Below are positions 8,288 to 16,222 of a DNA stretch of 64,000 nucleotides, piece after piece. The stretch's first letter is position 1. The number at the start of each line of letters is the position of its first letter. The position numbers and the translations under genes were made by a program. The notes under the pieces are model-generated. The model saw only the letters and a program-made list of their open reading frames with translations, did no database searches and had not been told where the DNA came from. The stretch comes from Nocardia harenae NBRC 108248. Lineage in GTDB: Bacteria; Actinomycetota; Actinomycetes; Mycobacteriales; Mycobacteriaceae. The DNA is taken from the NCBI RefSeq assembly GCF_001612885.1, contig NZ_BDBH01000013.1, positions 62,001 to 126,000 on the forward strand, in the 5' to 3' direction.

Positions 8288-8824
8288 ATGCTCCTTCCTT
8301 CCCGTGCACTGCGTGTGTCCGTGGCTACCGTCGCGGCGGCCGCCGCCGTTACGCTCGGCCTCGCCGGCTGCGGCTCGGACGACTCGTCCGACACCGCCGC
8401 GAGCACCAGTGCCGTCGCGAGCAGCGCCGCCGCCGCCTCCTCGACGGCGGCCGCGTCCAGCTCGCAGGCGGGTGCGGACAATGCCGCGGGGCCGACCCCG
8501 GCTCAGCTGCAGGCCACCCTGGACAAGCTGGCCGATCCGGCCACGCCGACCGCCGACAAGACCGCGGTGGTGGTGGACGGCGAGAAGCGCGCCGCCGCCA
8601 TCGAGCAGCTGACCCAGGCGCTCGCCGGGTACGGCAAGCTCACCTTCGCGGTGTCCGACGTCACTGTGGCAGGCAATACCGCGACCGCGCCGACCGTCAT
8701 CACCTCGCCCAACGGCGCCGCCCCCGCCATCCCGCTCACCTGGGAGAACGTCGGCGGCAGCTGGAAGCTGTCGGACGCGACCGCGTGCACGCTGCTCGGC
8801 TTCGCGCAGATCCCCTGCGCCTGA
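8288..8824 (+). CDS. MTB12/LppK-like lipoprotein
   Basis: A 178-residue secreted lipoprotein of unknown function. The signal sequence ends in the lipobox LAGC with Cys28 as the lipidation site, followed by a Ser/Ala-rich low-complexity linker (residues about 30-65). The folded part (TPAQLQATLDKLADP..., then KLTFAVSDVTVAGNTATAP and VGGSWKLSDATAC) resembles the MTB12/CFP-2 low-molecular-weight antigen family. Its place between mpa and trmI matches lppK (Rv2116) in M. tuberculosis. Start ATG 8288 with GAAAGG 8 nt upstream. A candidate iron box lies just upstream and a hairpin terminator follows. Confidence 0.8.
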   Translation: MLLPSRALRVSVATVAAAAAVTLGLAGCGSDDSSDTAASTSAVASSAAAASSTAAASSSQAGADNAAGPTPAQLQATLDKLADPATPTADKTAVVVDGEKRAAAIEQLTQALAGYGKLTFAVSDVTVAGNTATAPTVITSPNGAAPAIPLTWENVGGSWKLSDATACTLLGFAQIPCA

Positions 8825-8835
8825 CCGCCGCGCGG

Positions 8836-8870
8836 GTGCCGGGTACGAGCGCCGAGCACGTACCCGGCAC
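8836..8870. terminator. Hairpin terminator after the lipoprotein gene
   Basis: Exact 12-bp arms GTGCCGGGTACG (8836-8847) and its complement (8859-8870) around an 11-nt loop, between convergent lipoprotein (+) and trmI (-). No T-tract. Confidence 0.7.
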
Positions 8871-8945
8871 CACCCGCACCGCGTTTCCACGCTGCCATTG
8901 TTCCCCGGCGGGTGGATTCCAACACGGGAATTTCGCGGATGCGAT

Positions 8946-9779
8946 TCAGCCCTTCGACGGGCGCCGCTGCGGCTTGGGCGCCACCGTGCCCTCGGCGAGC
9001 CTGCGCGCACTGACCAGGAACGCGGTGTGCCCCTGCATCCGGTGCTCCGGCCGCACCGCGAGCCCGACCACGTGCCAGGGCCGCACCAGCGACTCCCAGG
9101 ACCGCGGCTCGGTCCAGCACTGCTGCTCGCGCAGCGCCTCCACCACCTTCGACAGCTGGGTGACGGTCGCCACATAGACGATCAGCACCCCGCCGGGCAC
9201 CAGCGCGCCGGAGACCGCGGGCAGCGCGTCCCACGGCGCGAGCATGTCCAGCACCACCCGGTCCACCGGCGGGCCCTGGTAGGCCGCCACGTCGGCGATG
9301 GTCAGCGACCAGTTCGCCGGGCGTTCGCCGAAGAATCGCTCGACATTGCGCACCGCGTGCTCGGCGTGGTCGTCCCTGATCTCGTAGGAGACCACCTCGC
9401 CCTCCGGCCCGACCGCGCGCAGCAGCGAGCAGGTCAGCGCGCCGGAGCCGGCACCCGCCTCCAGCACCCGCGCGCCGGGGAAGACGTCGCCCTCGTGCAC
9501 GATCTGCGCCGCGTCCTTGGGGTAGATGACGGCGGCGCCGCGCGGCATGGAGAGCACGTAGTCGACCAGCAGCGGGCGCAGGGCCAGGTAGGGGGTGCCG
9601 TTGGTGGAGTTCACCACGCTGCCCTCCGGCGCGTCGAGCAGGTCGTCGTGCCGGATCGCGCCGCGGTGGGTGTGGAACTCCTTCCCCGGTTCCAGGATCA
9701 CCGTGTGCAGCCTGCCCTTGGCGTCGGTCAGCTGCACCCGGTCCCCGACGGTGAATGGCCCGGTCCGTCTGGCCGTCAT
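8946..9779 (-). CDS. trmI: tRNA (adenine(58)-N1)-methyltransferase TrmI
   Basis: A 277-residue class I SAM-dependent methyltransferase that makes m1A58 in the T-loop of tRNAs. The N-terminal beta domain (TGPFTVGDRVQLTDAKGR) precedes the Rossmann domain with the SAM motif VLEAGAGSGALT at about residues 105-116. The PAYQGPPVDRVVLDMLAPWD-like region carries the catalytic aspartate segment. Length and gene position next to the RecB-type nuclease match Rv2118c. GGAGATCC precedes the ATG. It is divergent from the nuclease gene, with about 87 nt between the starts. Confidence 0.93.
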   Translation of the reverse strand: MTARRTGPFTVGDRVQLTDAKGRLHTVILEPGKEFHTHRGAIRHDDLLDAPEGSVVNSTNGTPYLALRPLLVDYVLSMPRGAAVIYPKDAAQIVHEGDVFPGARVLEAGAGSGALTCSLLRAVGPEGEVVSYEIRDDHAEHAVRNVERFFGERPANWSLTIADVAAYQGPPVDRVVLDMLAPWDALPAVSGALVPGGVLIVYVATVTQLSKVVEALREQQCWTEPRSWESLVRPWHVVGLAVRPEHRMQGHTAFLVSARRLAEGTVAPKPQRRPSKG

Positions 9780-9866
9780 GGATCTCCGTTCGCTGGTCGT
9801 TGTCCGGCCCCCGCCGCGCGGTCTGCGGCCGCGGGGGTGTCGGTACCGCCGGATAGCCTGCCAGGT

Positions 9867-10760
9867 ATGTCGCTGCCGGTGTCCATGCCCCCTGCCGGTC
9901 CGCCGCCCGAGCGGCCGGGGGCGGGCCCGGCCGCGCCCGCCGCGCTCGCGCTCTCCCCCTCACGCGCCGCGGATTTCAAGCAGTGCCCGCTCAAGTACCG
10001 CTTCCGCGCGGTGGATCGGCTGCCGGAAACGCCGTCGCGGCAGGCGGTGCGCGGCACCGTGGTGCACGCGGTGCTGGAGCGGTTGTTCGAACTGCCTGCG
10101 GCAGAGCGGATTCCGGAGGCGGCCGAGGCGCTGCTGCCCGCGGCGTGGGAGCGGGTGCGCGCCGAGCGGCCGGAGGCGGGCGAGCTGATCCCGGAGGCGG
10201 AGTTCCCGGCCTTCGCCGCCGAGGTGGCCGCGCTGCTGGCGAGCTACTACCGGCTGGAGGATCCGACGGCGTTCGACCCGGAAGCCTGCGAGCTGCGGCT
10301 GGAGACGGCGTCGGCCGACGGAGTGCCGCTGCGCGGCTTCGTCGACCGGCTCGACGCCGGCCCGGGCGGCGCGCTGCGCGTGGTCGACTACAAGACCGGC
10401 AAGGCGCCGGGGGTCACCCGGGAGACCAGTGCCCTGTTCCAGCTGAAGTTCTACGCGCTCATGATGTTCCGCAGCCGCGGGGTGGTCCCGGCCGAGCTGC
10501 GGCTCATCTACCTGGCCGACGAGCAGGTCCTCACCTACACCCCCGACGCCGCGGAGCTGGAGCGCTTCGAGCGCACCCTCGGCGCGCTCTGGCGCGCGGT
10601 GGCGGAGGCGGTGCGCACCGGCGATTTCCGGCCGAGCACCGGATGGCTCTGCGCCTACTGCGATTTCAAGCCGCTCTGCCCGGCGTACGGCGGCACCCCG
10701 CCGCCGTACCCGGGCCCACCGGCGGCCCCTGACCTCGAGATCACCGACCGACGGGATTGA
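9867..10760 (+). CDS. RecB-family PD-(D/E)XK nuclease with Fe-S cysteines
   Basis: A 297-residue protein of the RecB/Cas4/AddB nuclease superfamily. The N-terminal SPSRAADFKQCPLKYRF carries the first cysteine; the nuclease core has RGFVDRLD and VVDYKTGK (the D...(D/E)XK residues); the C-terminal CAYCDFKPLC supplies three more cysteines, together forming a likely 4Fe-4S cluster as in AddB and Cas4. This fits the stand-alone RecB exonuclease gene that adjoins trmI in mycobacteria (Rv2119). Its cellular role is unproven; DNA repair is inferred from the family. Confidence 0.88.
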   Translation: MSLPVSMPPAGPPPERPGAGPAAPAALALSPSRAADFKQCPLKYRFRAVDRLPETPSRQAVRGTVVHAVLERLFELPAAERIPEAAEALLPAAWERVRAERPEAGELIPEAEFPAFAAEVAALLASYYRLEDPTAFDPEACELRLETASADGVPLRGFVDRLDAGPGGALRVVDYKTGKAPGVTRETSALFQLKFYALMMFRSRGVVPAELRLIYLADEQVLTYTPDAAELERFERTLGALWRAVAEAVRTGDFRPSTGWLCAYCDFKPLCPAYGGTPPPYPGPPAAPDLEITDRRD

Positions 10761-10798
10761 GAATCGCCTGTTCGACAACGGAATTACTCCATCACGGG

Positions 10799-11413
10799 TC
10801 AGCTCTCCCCCGCACCGCGCAGGATCCGCGTCAGCCGCGCCATCACGATGACAACCTCATCGGCGGGCCCGCCGGTTGCCAGCTGCCGCAGCTGCAGGCC
10901 GATGAGTAGCCCGACGGCGATCGGGGCAACACTCTCGACATCGGAAACCTCCGAAGCGCGTAGCACCTGCTCCGCCAGTAGATCGTAGGTGTCGAAGAAC
11001 CCGGCGGCCGCCTCGTGCAGTTCAGGATGGCGGGCGGCCTGCAGGAACAACTCGAACCAGGCGGCGGCGCTGTCGGAATCCGCATCCGAGACGACGCCGT
11101 CCAGCGTCCATTTTTCCGCGCCGACGGCCAGGTGCGGCGCCCCGAGCCGATCCGCCGTGTCCTCCAGCCGCATCGACTCGTCGGCGACGAACGAAGCCAG
11201 CGCCGACCGCACCAGATCACGTTGCGTAGCGAAGTGGTAGGTGAGCGTGCCGAGTGATACGCCCGCCTCCGCCGCGATCCGCCGATTCGTCACCGCGGCC
11301 ACCCCGTCGGCCCCGATGATCCGCACGACCGCCTGAACGATCTGCTTTTTCTCTCGTTCGTTCGAACGAACGAGCCCCGCGGAAACGGTAGCAGGCCGCC
11401 TCCCGGGGAGCAT
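10799..11413 (-). CDS. TetR-family transcriptional regulator
   Basis: A 204-residue regulator. The N-terminal helix-turn-helix spans about residues 22-68 (IVQAVVRIIGADG... RRIAAEAGVSLGTLTYHFATQRDL); the rest is a ligand-binding helical domain (TetR_C-type). The only in-frame start giving a complete first helix is the ATG at 11413, so a 22-bp palindrome (11353-11374) lies inside codons 14-20. It is 20 nt downstream of the YeiH exporter gene on the same strand and may be co-transcribed with it. The ligand is unknown. Confidence 0.85.
   Translation of the reverse strand: MLPGRRPATVSAGLVRSNEREKKQIVQAVVRIIGADGVAAVTNRRIAAEAGVSLGTLTYHFATQRDLVRSALASFVADESMRLEDTADRLGAPHLAVGAEKWTLDGVVSDADSDSAAAWFELFLQAARHPELHEAAAGFFDTYDLLAEQVLRASEVSDVESVAPIAVGLLIGLQLRQLATGGPADEVVIVMARLTRILRGAGES
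11353..11374. promoter_or_regulatory. 22-bp perfect palindrome, candidate TetR operator
   Basis: CTCGTTCGTTC followed directly by its complement GAACGAACGAG, centred on TTCGAA. It contains the direct units CGTT/AACG. Located in the 5' coding part of the tetR gene. Length and symmetry fit a TetR-dimer operator. Confidence 0.5.
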
Positions 11414-11432
11414 CGACCGGCTCGTCGCGGAG

Positions 11433-12608
11433 TCAGACCTCGAAATCGTGGAACAGCAGGATTGAGAGACCTAGTCCGACAACGAGATTCACGACGACAG
11501 CGGAGCCGAAGGCCAGAATCGGGCGGCGGCCCGCCTCGCGCAGTCCGCGCACCGAGAACTCCAGGCCGATGGAGACGAAGGCGAGAATCAGGAAATCGGT
11601 GCGCAGGTCGTTGACGAGGCTGATGTGCTCCTTGCCGGTCGAGGCCGACACCTGCTGCAGGTAGAGCGTGCCGATCACCGACGCCGCGATGAAGCCGAGC
11701 ACGAATTTCGGGAAGCGCGCCCAGAACTCGCCGAGCCCGGGCCGGGCCGCGCCGTCGATGCGCTCGACCCGCAGCGTGAAGTAGGCGGTGAGCGCGATGG
11801 CGACCAGCCCGATCAACGCGTTCTGCGTGGTCTTGACGATGGTCGCGATCTGCAGCGCCTCCTCCCCCGCCAGCGCGCCGGAGGCGGCCACCGCGGCAGT
11901 GGTGTCGATATTGCCGCCGATCCAGGCGCCCGCCACCGCGTCGGAGAGCCCGAACACATCGGCCAGCCAGGGCAGCAGGAAGATCGAGGGCAGCGCGAAG
12001 AGGATCACCAGCGAGGCGGCGTAGGCGATCTGCTCGCGCCTGGCCTGCACCGCGCCTGCCGCCGCGATGGCGGCGCTCACCCCGCAGATGGAGACCGCGG
12101 AGGCGAGCAGCGCGCGCAGCTTGTCGTCGATGCCGAGCCGCCCGGCGAACCACCAGGTGAAGCCGAAGACGATGGTGATCAGCAGCAGCGCCTGCAGGAT
12201 CGCCGGACCCGCCGCGGTGACCAGCAGCTTCAGGTTGACGGATGCCCCGAGCAGCACCACGCCGGTCTTGATGAAGAACTCGGTGCGGAACCCGGCGGCG
12301 AGCCGGTCGCGCAGCCCCAGGCTGCTCAGCACCACATTGCCGATCAGCCCCAGCGCGATGGCGTACACCGGGAACTCGACCGCCCTGGCGACCCGGGAGA
12401 AGGTGCCATCGGCTGCCCACTTCGGGACGTTGATCTCCAGGTACCTGGTGAGCCCGCCGAGCACTAGCACCACGGCCAGGCCGAGCAGCACGTCCGGCGC
12501 CCGCACCGGTCGCTCCGCACCGGCGATCGCGTCCGTTTCGGTCGCCGCGCGGTCGGCCGCATCGGTTCCGGCCGCGGCGACCGGCTCCCGCTTCTCCAGA
12601 TCGCTCAT
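11433..12608 (-). CDS. YeiH/UPF0324-family putative sulfate exporter
   Basis: A polytopic membrane protein of 391 residues with about ten hydrophobic helices and the family signatures FFIKTGVVLLGASVNL, SICGVSAAIAAAGAV and WIGGNIDTTAAVAASGAL. The family is annotated as putative sulfate exporters; direct evidence on substrate is scarce. The ATG at 12608 overlaps the stop of the preceding 44-aa gene (TGATG), so it is preferred to the ATG at 12623. Downstream by 20 nt lies the TetR gene, which may control this unit. Confidence 0.85.
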   Translation of the reverse strand: MSDLEKREPVAAAGTDAADRAATETDAIAGAERPVRAPDVLLGLAVVLVLGGLTRYLEINVPKWAADGTFSRVARAVEFPVYAIALGLIGNVVLSSLGLRDRLAAGFRTEFFIKTGVVLLGASVNLKLLVTAAGPAILQALLLITIVFGFTWWFAGRLGIDDKLRALLASAVSICGVSAAIAAAGAVQARREQIAYAASLVILFALPSIFLLPWLADVFGLSDAVAGAWIGGNIDTTAAVAASGALAGEEALQIATIVKTTQNALIGLVAIALTAYFTLRVERIDGAARPGLGEFWARFPKFVLGFIAASVIGTLYLQQVSASTGKEHISLVNDLRTDFLILAFVSIGLEFSVRGLREAGRRPILAFGSAVVVNLVVGLGLSILLFHDFEV

Positions 12609-12742
12609 CAGGGCACCAGCCATCCGGGGACGACGCCGGCCAGGATCAGCACGAGCAGCGCCAGCCCGACGATGGTGGCGAGCCAGTCCTCGTTCAGCGG
12701 GAAGCGGCGCTGGGGCGGCACCGGGGCGGGATGATCGGACAC
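12608..12742 (-). CDS. 44-aa single-pass membrane peptide coupled to the YeiH exporter
   Basis: GTG at 12742 with GAGGAG five nucleotides upstream opens a 44-codon frame: MSDHPAPVPPQRRFPLNEDW, then a transmembrane helix (LATIVGLALLVLILAG) and the end VVPGWLVP. Its TGA overlaps the exporter ATG (TGATG), the classic arrangement for translational coupling. The Pro/Arg N-terminus is probably cytoplasmic by the positive-inside rule. No family is recognised; by context it may be a small subunit or stabiliser of the exporter. Confidence 0.75.
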   Translation of the reverse strand: MSDHPAPVPPQRRFPLNEDWLATIVGLALLVLILAGVVPGWLVP

Positions 12743-12935
12743 GGTAACTCCTCGCTCACGACCGGCAGGCCCGCACCGTAGCAACGCGCGCCTGCCGCAC
12801 TCACCGATTGCGTTCGGCGAGAATGGAACAGTTGACTCCGCTCCTCGAACCGACTGGAGACCCGGCGCCTATTCCCCTGCCGATGCGCTCCGGCGGGGAA
12901 CCGGTATCGATGCGAGCCCGGAACTGGTACGCGCC

Positions 12936-13127
12936 GTGACCGCGATGTCCCACGAGGAACTCGGCCTCCTGGCAGAGGCCGCGTCGGCGTCCGGTACTAC
13001 ACTCGCTCGGACCGAGGCTGTCGACGGCATGCCGGCAGCCGTCATCGACGGCGCCATGACGCCGTCTCTGGCCGAACTGGGTCGCCGGATCAGGAACGGT
13101 GACCGGAATCCGCCGACCGCCCGATAG
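12936..13127 (+). CDS. Small hypothetical protein, possibly a frameshifted remnant
   Basis: A 63-codon frame from GTG 12936 (MTAMSHEELGLLAEAASASGTT..., ending RRIRNGDRNPPTAR). The same frame stays open upstream and reads naturally (DALRRGTGIDASPELVRAVTAM) but has no start codon, whereas a short frame from ATG 12823 (MEQLTPLLEPTGD) runs into it and stops at 12934-12936 region. This suggests either a short gene or an older gene broken by a frameshift near 12860-12890. No family recognised and no good ribosome binding site. The interval 12743-13140 holds nothing else that I can support. Confidence 0.3.
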   Translation: MTAMSHEELGLLAEAASASGTTLARTEAVDGMPAAVIDGAMTPSLAELGRRIRNGDRNPPTAR

Positions 13128-13140
13128 CGCGGGCAGCCTG

Positions 13141-13992
13141 CTAGAAGGCTCGGCAGGACCTGATGTCGGTGGCGAGAATGGCCTTGGCGCCCAGCTCGGC
13201 CAGCCGGTCCATGAGATCGTTGCCCTGCTTGCGCGGCACCAGCGCGCGCACCGCCACCCAGTCGGGGTCGGCCAGCGGGGAGACGGTCGGCGACTCCAGC
13301 CCCGGCGTGATGAGCACCGCCTCGTCCAGCAGCTTCTTCGGGCAGTCGTAGTCCAGCATGAGGTACTGCTGGGCGAAGACCACGCCCTGGATCCGGGCGA
13401 CCAGCTGGTTGCGGGCCCGGTCGGCGGCGCGGGAGTCGGCCTGCTCGACCAGCACGCCCTCGGAGTCGCAGAGCGAGTCGCCGAAGGCGACCAGGTTGTG
13501 CTGGCGCAGCGTGCGGCCGGAGCCGACCACGTCGGCGATGGCGTCGGCGACGCCGAGCTGGATGGAGATCTCCACCGCGCCGTCCAGCCGGATCACTTCG
13601 GCGGTGAGCCCGCGCGCGGCCAGGTCGGCGCGGACCAGGTTCGGATACGAGGTGGCGATCCGCTTGCCCGCCAGTTGCTCGACCGACCACGGCTGCCCCT
13701 GCGGCGCGGCGTAGCGGAAGCTGGAGCGGCCGAAGCCGAGCGCCAGCCGCTCCTTCACCGGTGCGCCGGAGTCCAGGGCCAGATCGCGGCCGGTGATGCC
13801 GAGGTCGAGCTCACCGGAGCCGACGTAGATGGCGATGTCCTTGGGGCGGAGGAAGAAGAACTCGACCTGGTTGGCCGGGTCGAGCACGGTCAGGTCGCGG
13901 GAATCGGTCCGGGTGCGGTATCCGGCCTCGGCGAGGATCGAGACGGCGGACTCGGAGAGCGAGCCCTTGTTGGGTACGGCGACGCGCAGCAC
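13141..13992 (-). CDS. hisG: ATP phosphoribosyltransferase HisG (long form)
   Basis: First enzyme of histidine biosynthesis, joining ATP and PRPP. The 283-residue length is that of the long, HisZ-independent form with a C-terminal regulatory ACT-like domain that binds histidine. Recognisable segments: MLRVAVPNKGSLSE, DLGITGRDL, the PRPP-binding region DVVGSGRTLRQHNL, and the C-terminal VSPLADPDWVAVRALVPRK. GTG start at 13992 with AAAGGA 7 nt upstream. It follows hisE by 64 nt in the same operon, as in M. tuberculosis. Confidence 0.96.
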   Translation of the reverse strand: MLRVAVPNKGSLSESAVSILAEAGYRTRTDSRDLTVLDPANQVEFFFLRPKDIAIYVGSGELDLGITGRDLALDSGAPVKERLALGFGRSSFRYAAPQGQPWSVEQLAGKRIATSYPNLVRADLAARGLTAEVIRLDGAVEISIQLGVADAIADVVGSGRTLRQHNLVAFGDSLCDSEGVLVEQADSRAADRARNQLVARIQGVVFAQQYLMLDYDCPKKLLDEAVLITPGLESPTVSPLADPDWVAVRALVPRKQGNDLMDRLAELGAKAILATDIRSCRAF

Positions 13993-14056
13993 GGTGGGGT
14001 CCTTTCGGGGTGGGTTTGTGCCTCTCGACGGTCGACGGGTGACGGCTTCAGCGCCG

Positions 14057-14329
14057 TCACAGATGTCGGTACACGTCGTCCAGCGTCAGCCCACGGCCCA
14101 CCATCAGCACCTGTACCCAGTACAGGAGCTGGGAGATCTCCTCGGCGAGGGCGTCGTCGCTCTCGTGCTCGGCGGCGATCCAGACCTCGCCCGCCTCCTC
14201 GAGTACCTTCTTGCCCTGGGTGTGCACGCCCGCGTCCAGCGCGGCCACGGTGCCCGATCCCTCGGGGCGGGTGGCGGCGCGGTCCTGCAGCTCGGCGAAC
14301 AGGGCCTCGAAGTTCTTCACGGGGGTCAT
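14057..14329 (-). CDS. hisE: Phosphoribosyl-ATP pyrophosphatase HisE
   Basis: A 90-residue all-alpha MazG-like enzyme that hydrolyses phosphoribosyl-ATP, the second histidine step. The EEAGEVWIAAEHESDDALAEE region holds the metal-binding acidic residues and LLYWVQVLMVGRGLTLDDVY is the family's C-terminal helix. ATG at 14329 (MTPVKNFEALF) with GAAAGA just upstream. In-frame sequence extends a little farther upstream but lacks similarity. Forms an operon with hisG. Confidence 0.96.
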   Translation of the reverse strand: MTPVKNFEALFAELQDRAATRPEGSGTVAALDAGVHTQGKKVLEEAGEVWIAAEHESDDALAEEISQLLYWVQVLMVGRGLTLDDVYRHL

Positions 14330-14401
14330 TCTTTCAGACCCGCCGGGTTCCCCTCCGCTCCGGTGCCGCGACGGCGACGCCCGCCGCGGCACCGGACCGG
14401 G

Positions 14402-16222
14402 TCAGCCCGCGTCGGTCGCCAGCAGTTCGCGCAGGTCCGCGACGGCGGCGCGGAGGTGCTCGGCGAAGGCGTGCATCTCCCCGGCCACCGGCTGCGGGGT
14501 GGCGAGGTAGAGCTTCCAGCGATCCGGCAGCAGTACGTAGGCGACGCCGATGCAGGTCGGGCTGGTGGAGCCGAAGCCGAACTGGCGGATGTACACCGAC
14601 GGCGCCGAGCTGGTGCTCAGGTAGTCGTCGCGCAGGATCCGCCAGCCCGGGCTGGAGTACAGCGGCAGCGGCTCGGTGACGCCCAGCTCGGCGCCCCGGC
14701 GGCGCTGGATCCACTCCAGCTCCCAGAGGTGCTGCTCGGGCGCGGCGCCTGCCTGGCACTGCTTCGCCCGCTCCACGTGCGCCGCCGCGGCGGCCCGCGC
14801 GGCGGCCAGCTTCGCCTCGGCCGAGGCGCCCGGGTCCTCGAAGGTGTCCACGAAGGCGATGATCTCCGGGGTGATCACCCGCATCGCCTCGGTGCGGCCG
14901 TTGCGCCACTGCCGCGTCGCGATGGACTCGTAGGTGGCGCCGGTGAAGCCCTTGCTGCGCCGGTGTGCGATCTGGTAGCTGAGCTGCGCGAACGCGTCCG
15001 GGCTCATCTTCAGTTTCTTGGCCGCCTCGGTGCCGAAGTCGTCGAAGGCGACCACCTGGGTGGCGTTCGCCGCGGCGTAGGCGGCGAAGTCGGCGGCGGC
15101 CGCGGCGATATCGGCGCGCTGCGCGGCGCTCAGCGTGAACTCGATCGGCTCGACCGGCGGCAGCCCCTGCCCGCGGGCGCCGGAGCGCTCCGCGTGCGCG
15201 GCCAGCGGGGTACCGAGCAGGGTGTCGACGAAGGACAGGATGGTGGTGCCGTCCAGCCCGCAGTGCTCGACATTGATCCCGGCCTGGCCGTCGGCGAAGA
15301 CCACGAAGGTCACCGCCTTGTCGAAGTACCTGTTGCCGCTCTCGCCGTGCAGCAGCTGATCGCCGGCCTGCTGCTCGTCGCGCGGGGCGAGGTCCTCCAG
15401 CGCGACAACGAAGAGCGCGGACTCGATGGTCTCGATCGAGGCGGCGTTGCCCGGGTCGGCCAGCAGCTCGGCCCGGCTCGCCGCCCACTCGGCGCGGGCC
15501 TTGGTGGTCAGGTGCCCGACGGCGGTGTCGGTGGCAGCGGCCCTTGCCCCCGCCTTGAGCACCGCGCGCAGCCCGTCGGTGATGTCCTCGGCCGAGTACG
15601 GCGCGCCGTCCGGGCCGACCACGTCCAGCCGGAAGGCATTACCGCGGTGGAAGACCAGGATGTGCCGCGCGGTGGAGGGGCCGGGGTGCTCGTCGGAGTA
15701 CGGCACCCGTACCGAGTCCTGCTCCGCGCCCGGGATCCTGGTCTCGGAGAACAGGTACTTGTTCTGCCACATGGAGAGCTGTTTGCCGCGCTGGGTGACC
15801 GGCGGGATCTCCTCGGCGTCCAGCGCGAGCTTGTAGTCCACCGCGGCGAGGGTGATGGCGGCGGCGCGCTCGGCCTGGTCGTCCGTTGTGCTCGCGGCCA
15901 GCGGGGTGTCGTCGCGGAACAGGAAGAAGAAGTTCGCGTTCAGCGCGATGCGGTCGCGGCGGCCCAGGTAGCGGGAGGGCCAGAACAGGTCGAGCCAGCT
16001 GCCGACGCCGGGGGTGGCGTCGTACTCGGCGAGCGCGGCGTGCAGGGTGCGGCCCGGCCCGTCCGGGCGCAGCAGGTCGGCCACGGCGGCCTCGGTGGCG
16101 GCGCGCTCGTCGTCGGTGAGGAGCGGGGCGCTCCACTCCAGGAACCGGGCGGCGCTGTCCTCCAGGGTGGGCAGCGGCACCCTCGGCAGCTGGTCCTCGG
16201 CGGCGAAGGTTCGTGGGCTCAC
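14402..16222 (-). CDS. Choline/carnitine O-acyltransferase family protein
   Basis: A 606-residue homologue of carnitine acyltransferases, enzymes that move acyl groups between CoA and carnitine or choline. The N-terminus LPRVPLPTLEDSAARFLEW is the family entry motif; the catalytic histidine is in NVEHCGLDG (about residue 327), and the C-terminus shows YIRQFGFGS-like and GVAYVLLPD segments. Carnitine acyltransferases are common in eukaryotes and patchy in bacteria. The GTG start at 16222 overlaps the methyltransferase stop by 4 nt (GTGA), so it belongs to the oxygenase-methyltransferase-acyltransferase operon. The acyl acceptor may be a compound made by its two neighbours. Confidence 0.82.
   Translation of the reverse strand: MSPRTFAAEDQLPRVPLPTLEDSAARFLEWSAPLLTDDERAATEAAVADLLRPDGPGRTLHAALAEYDATPGVGSWLDLFWPSRYLGRRDRIALNANFFFLFRDDTPLAASTTDDQAERAAAITLAAVDYKLALDAEEIPPVTQRGKQLSMWQNKYLFSETRIPGAEQDSVRVPYSDEHPGPSTARHILVFHRGNAFRLDVVGPDGAPYSAEDITDGLRAVLKAGARAAATDTAVGHLTTKARAEWAASRAELLADPGNAASIETIESALFVVALEDLAPRDEQQAGDQLLHGESGNRYFDKAVTFVVFADGQAGINVEHCGLDGTTILSFVDTLLGTPLAAHAERSGARGQGLPPVEPIEFTLSAAQRADIAAAAADFAAYAAANATQVVAFDDFGTEAAKKLKMSPDAFAQLSYQIAHRRSKGFTGATYESIATRQWRNGRTEAMRVITPEIIAFVDTFEDPGASAEAKLAAARAAAAAHVERAKQCQAGAAPEQHLWELEWIQRRRGAELGVTEPLPLYSSPGWRILRDDYLSTSSAPSVYIRQFGFGSTSPTCIGVAYVLLPDRWKLYLATPQPVAGEMHAFAEHLRAAVADLRELLATDAG

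Noticed and set aside
12764..12796. Inverted repeat GGCAGGC/GCCTGCC upstream of the 44-aa gene
   Set aside because: A 19-nt spacer and GC-rich arms make a chance match likely.
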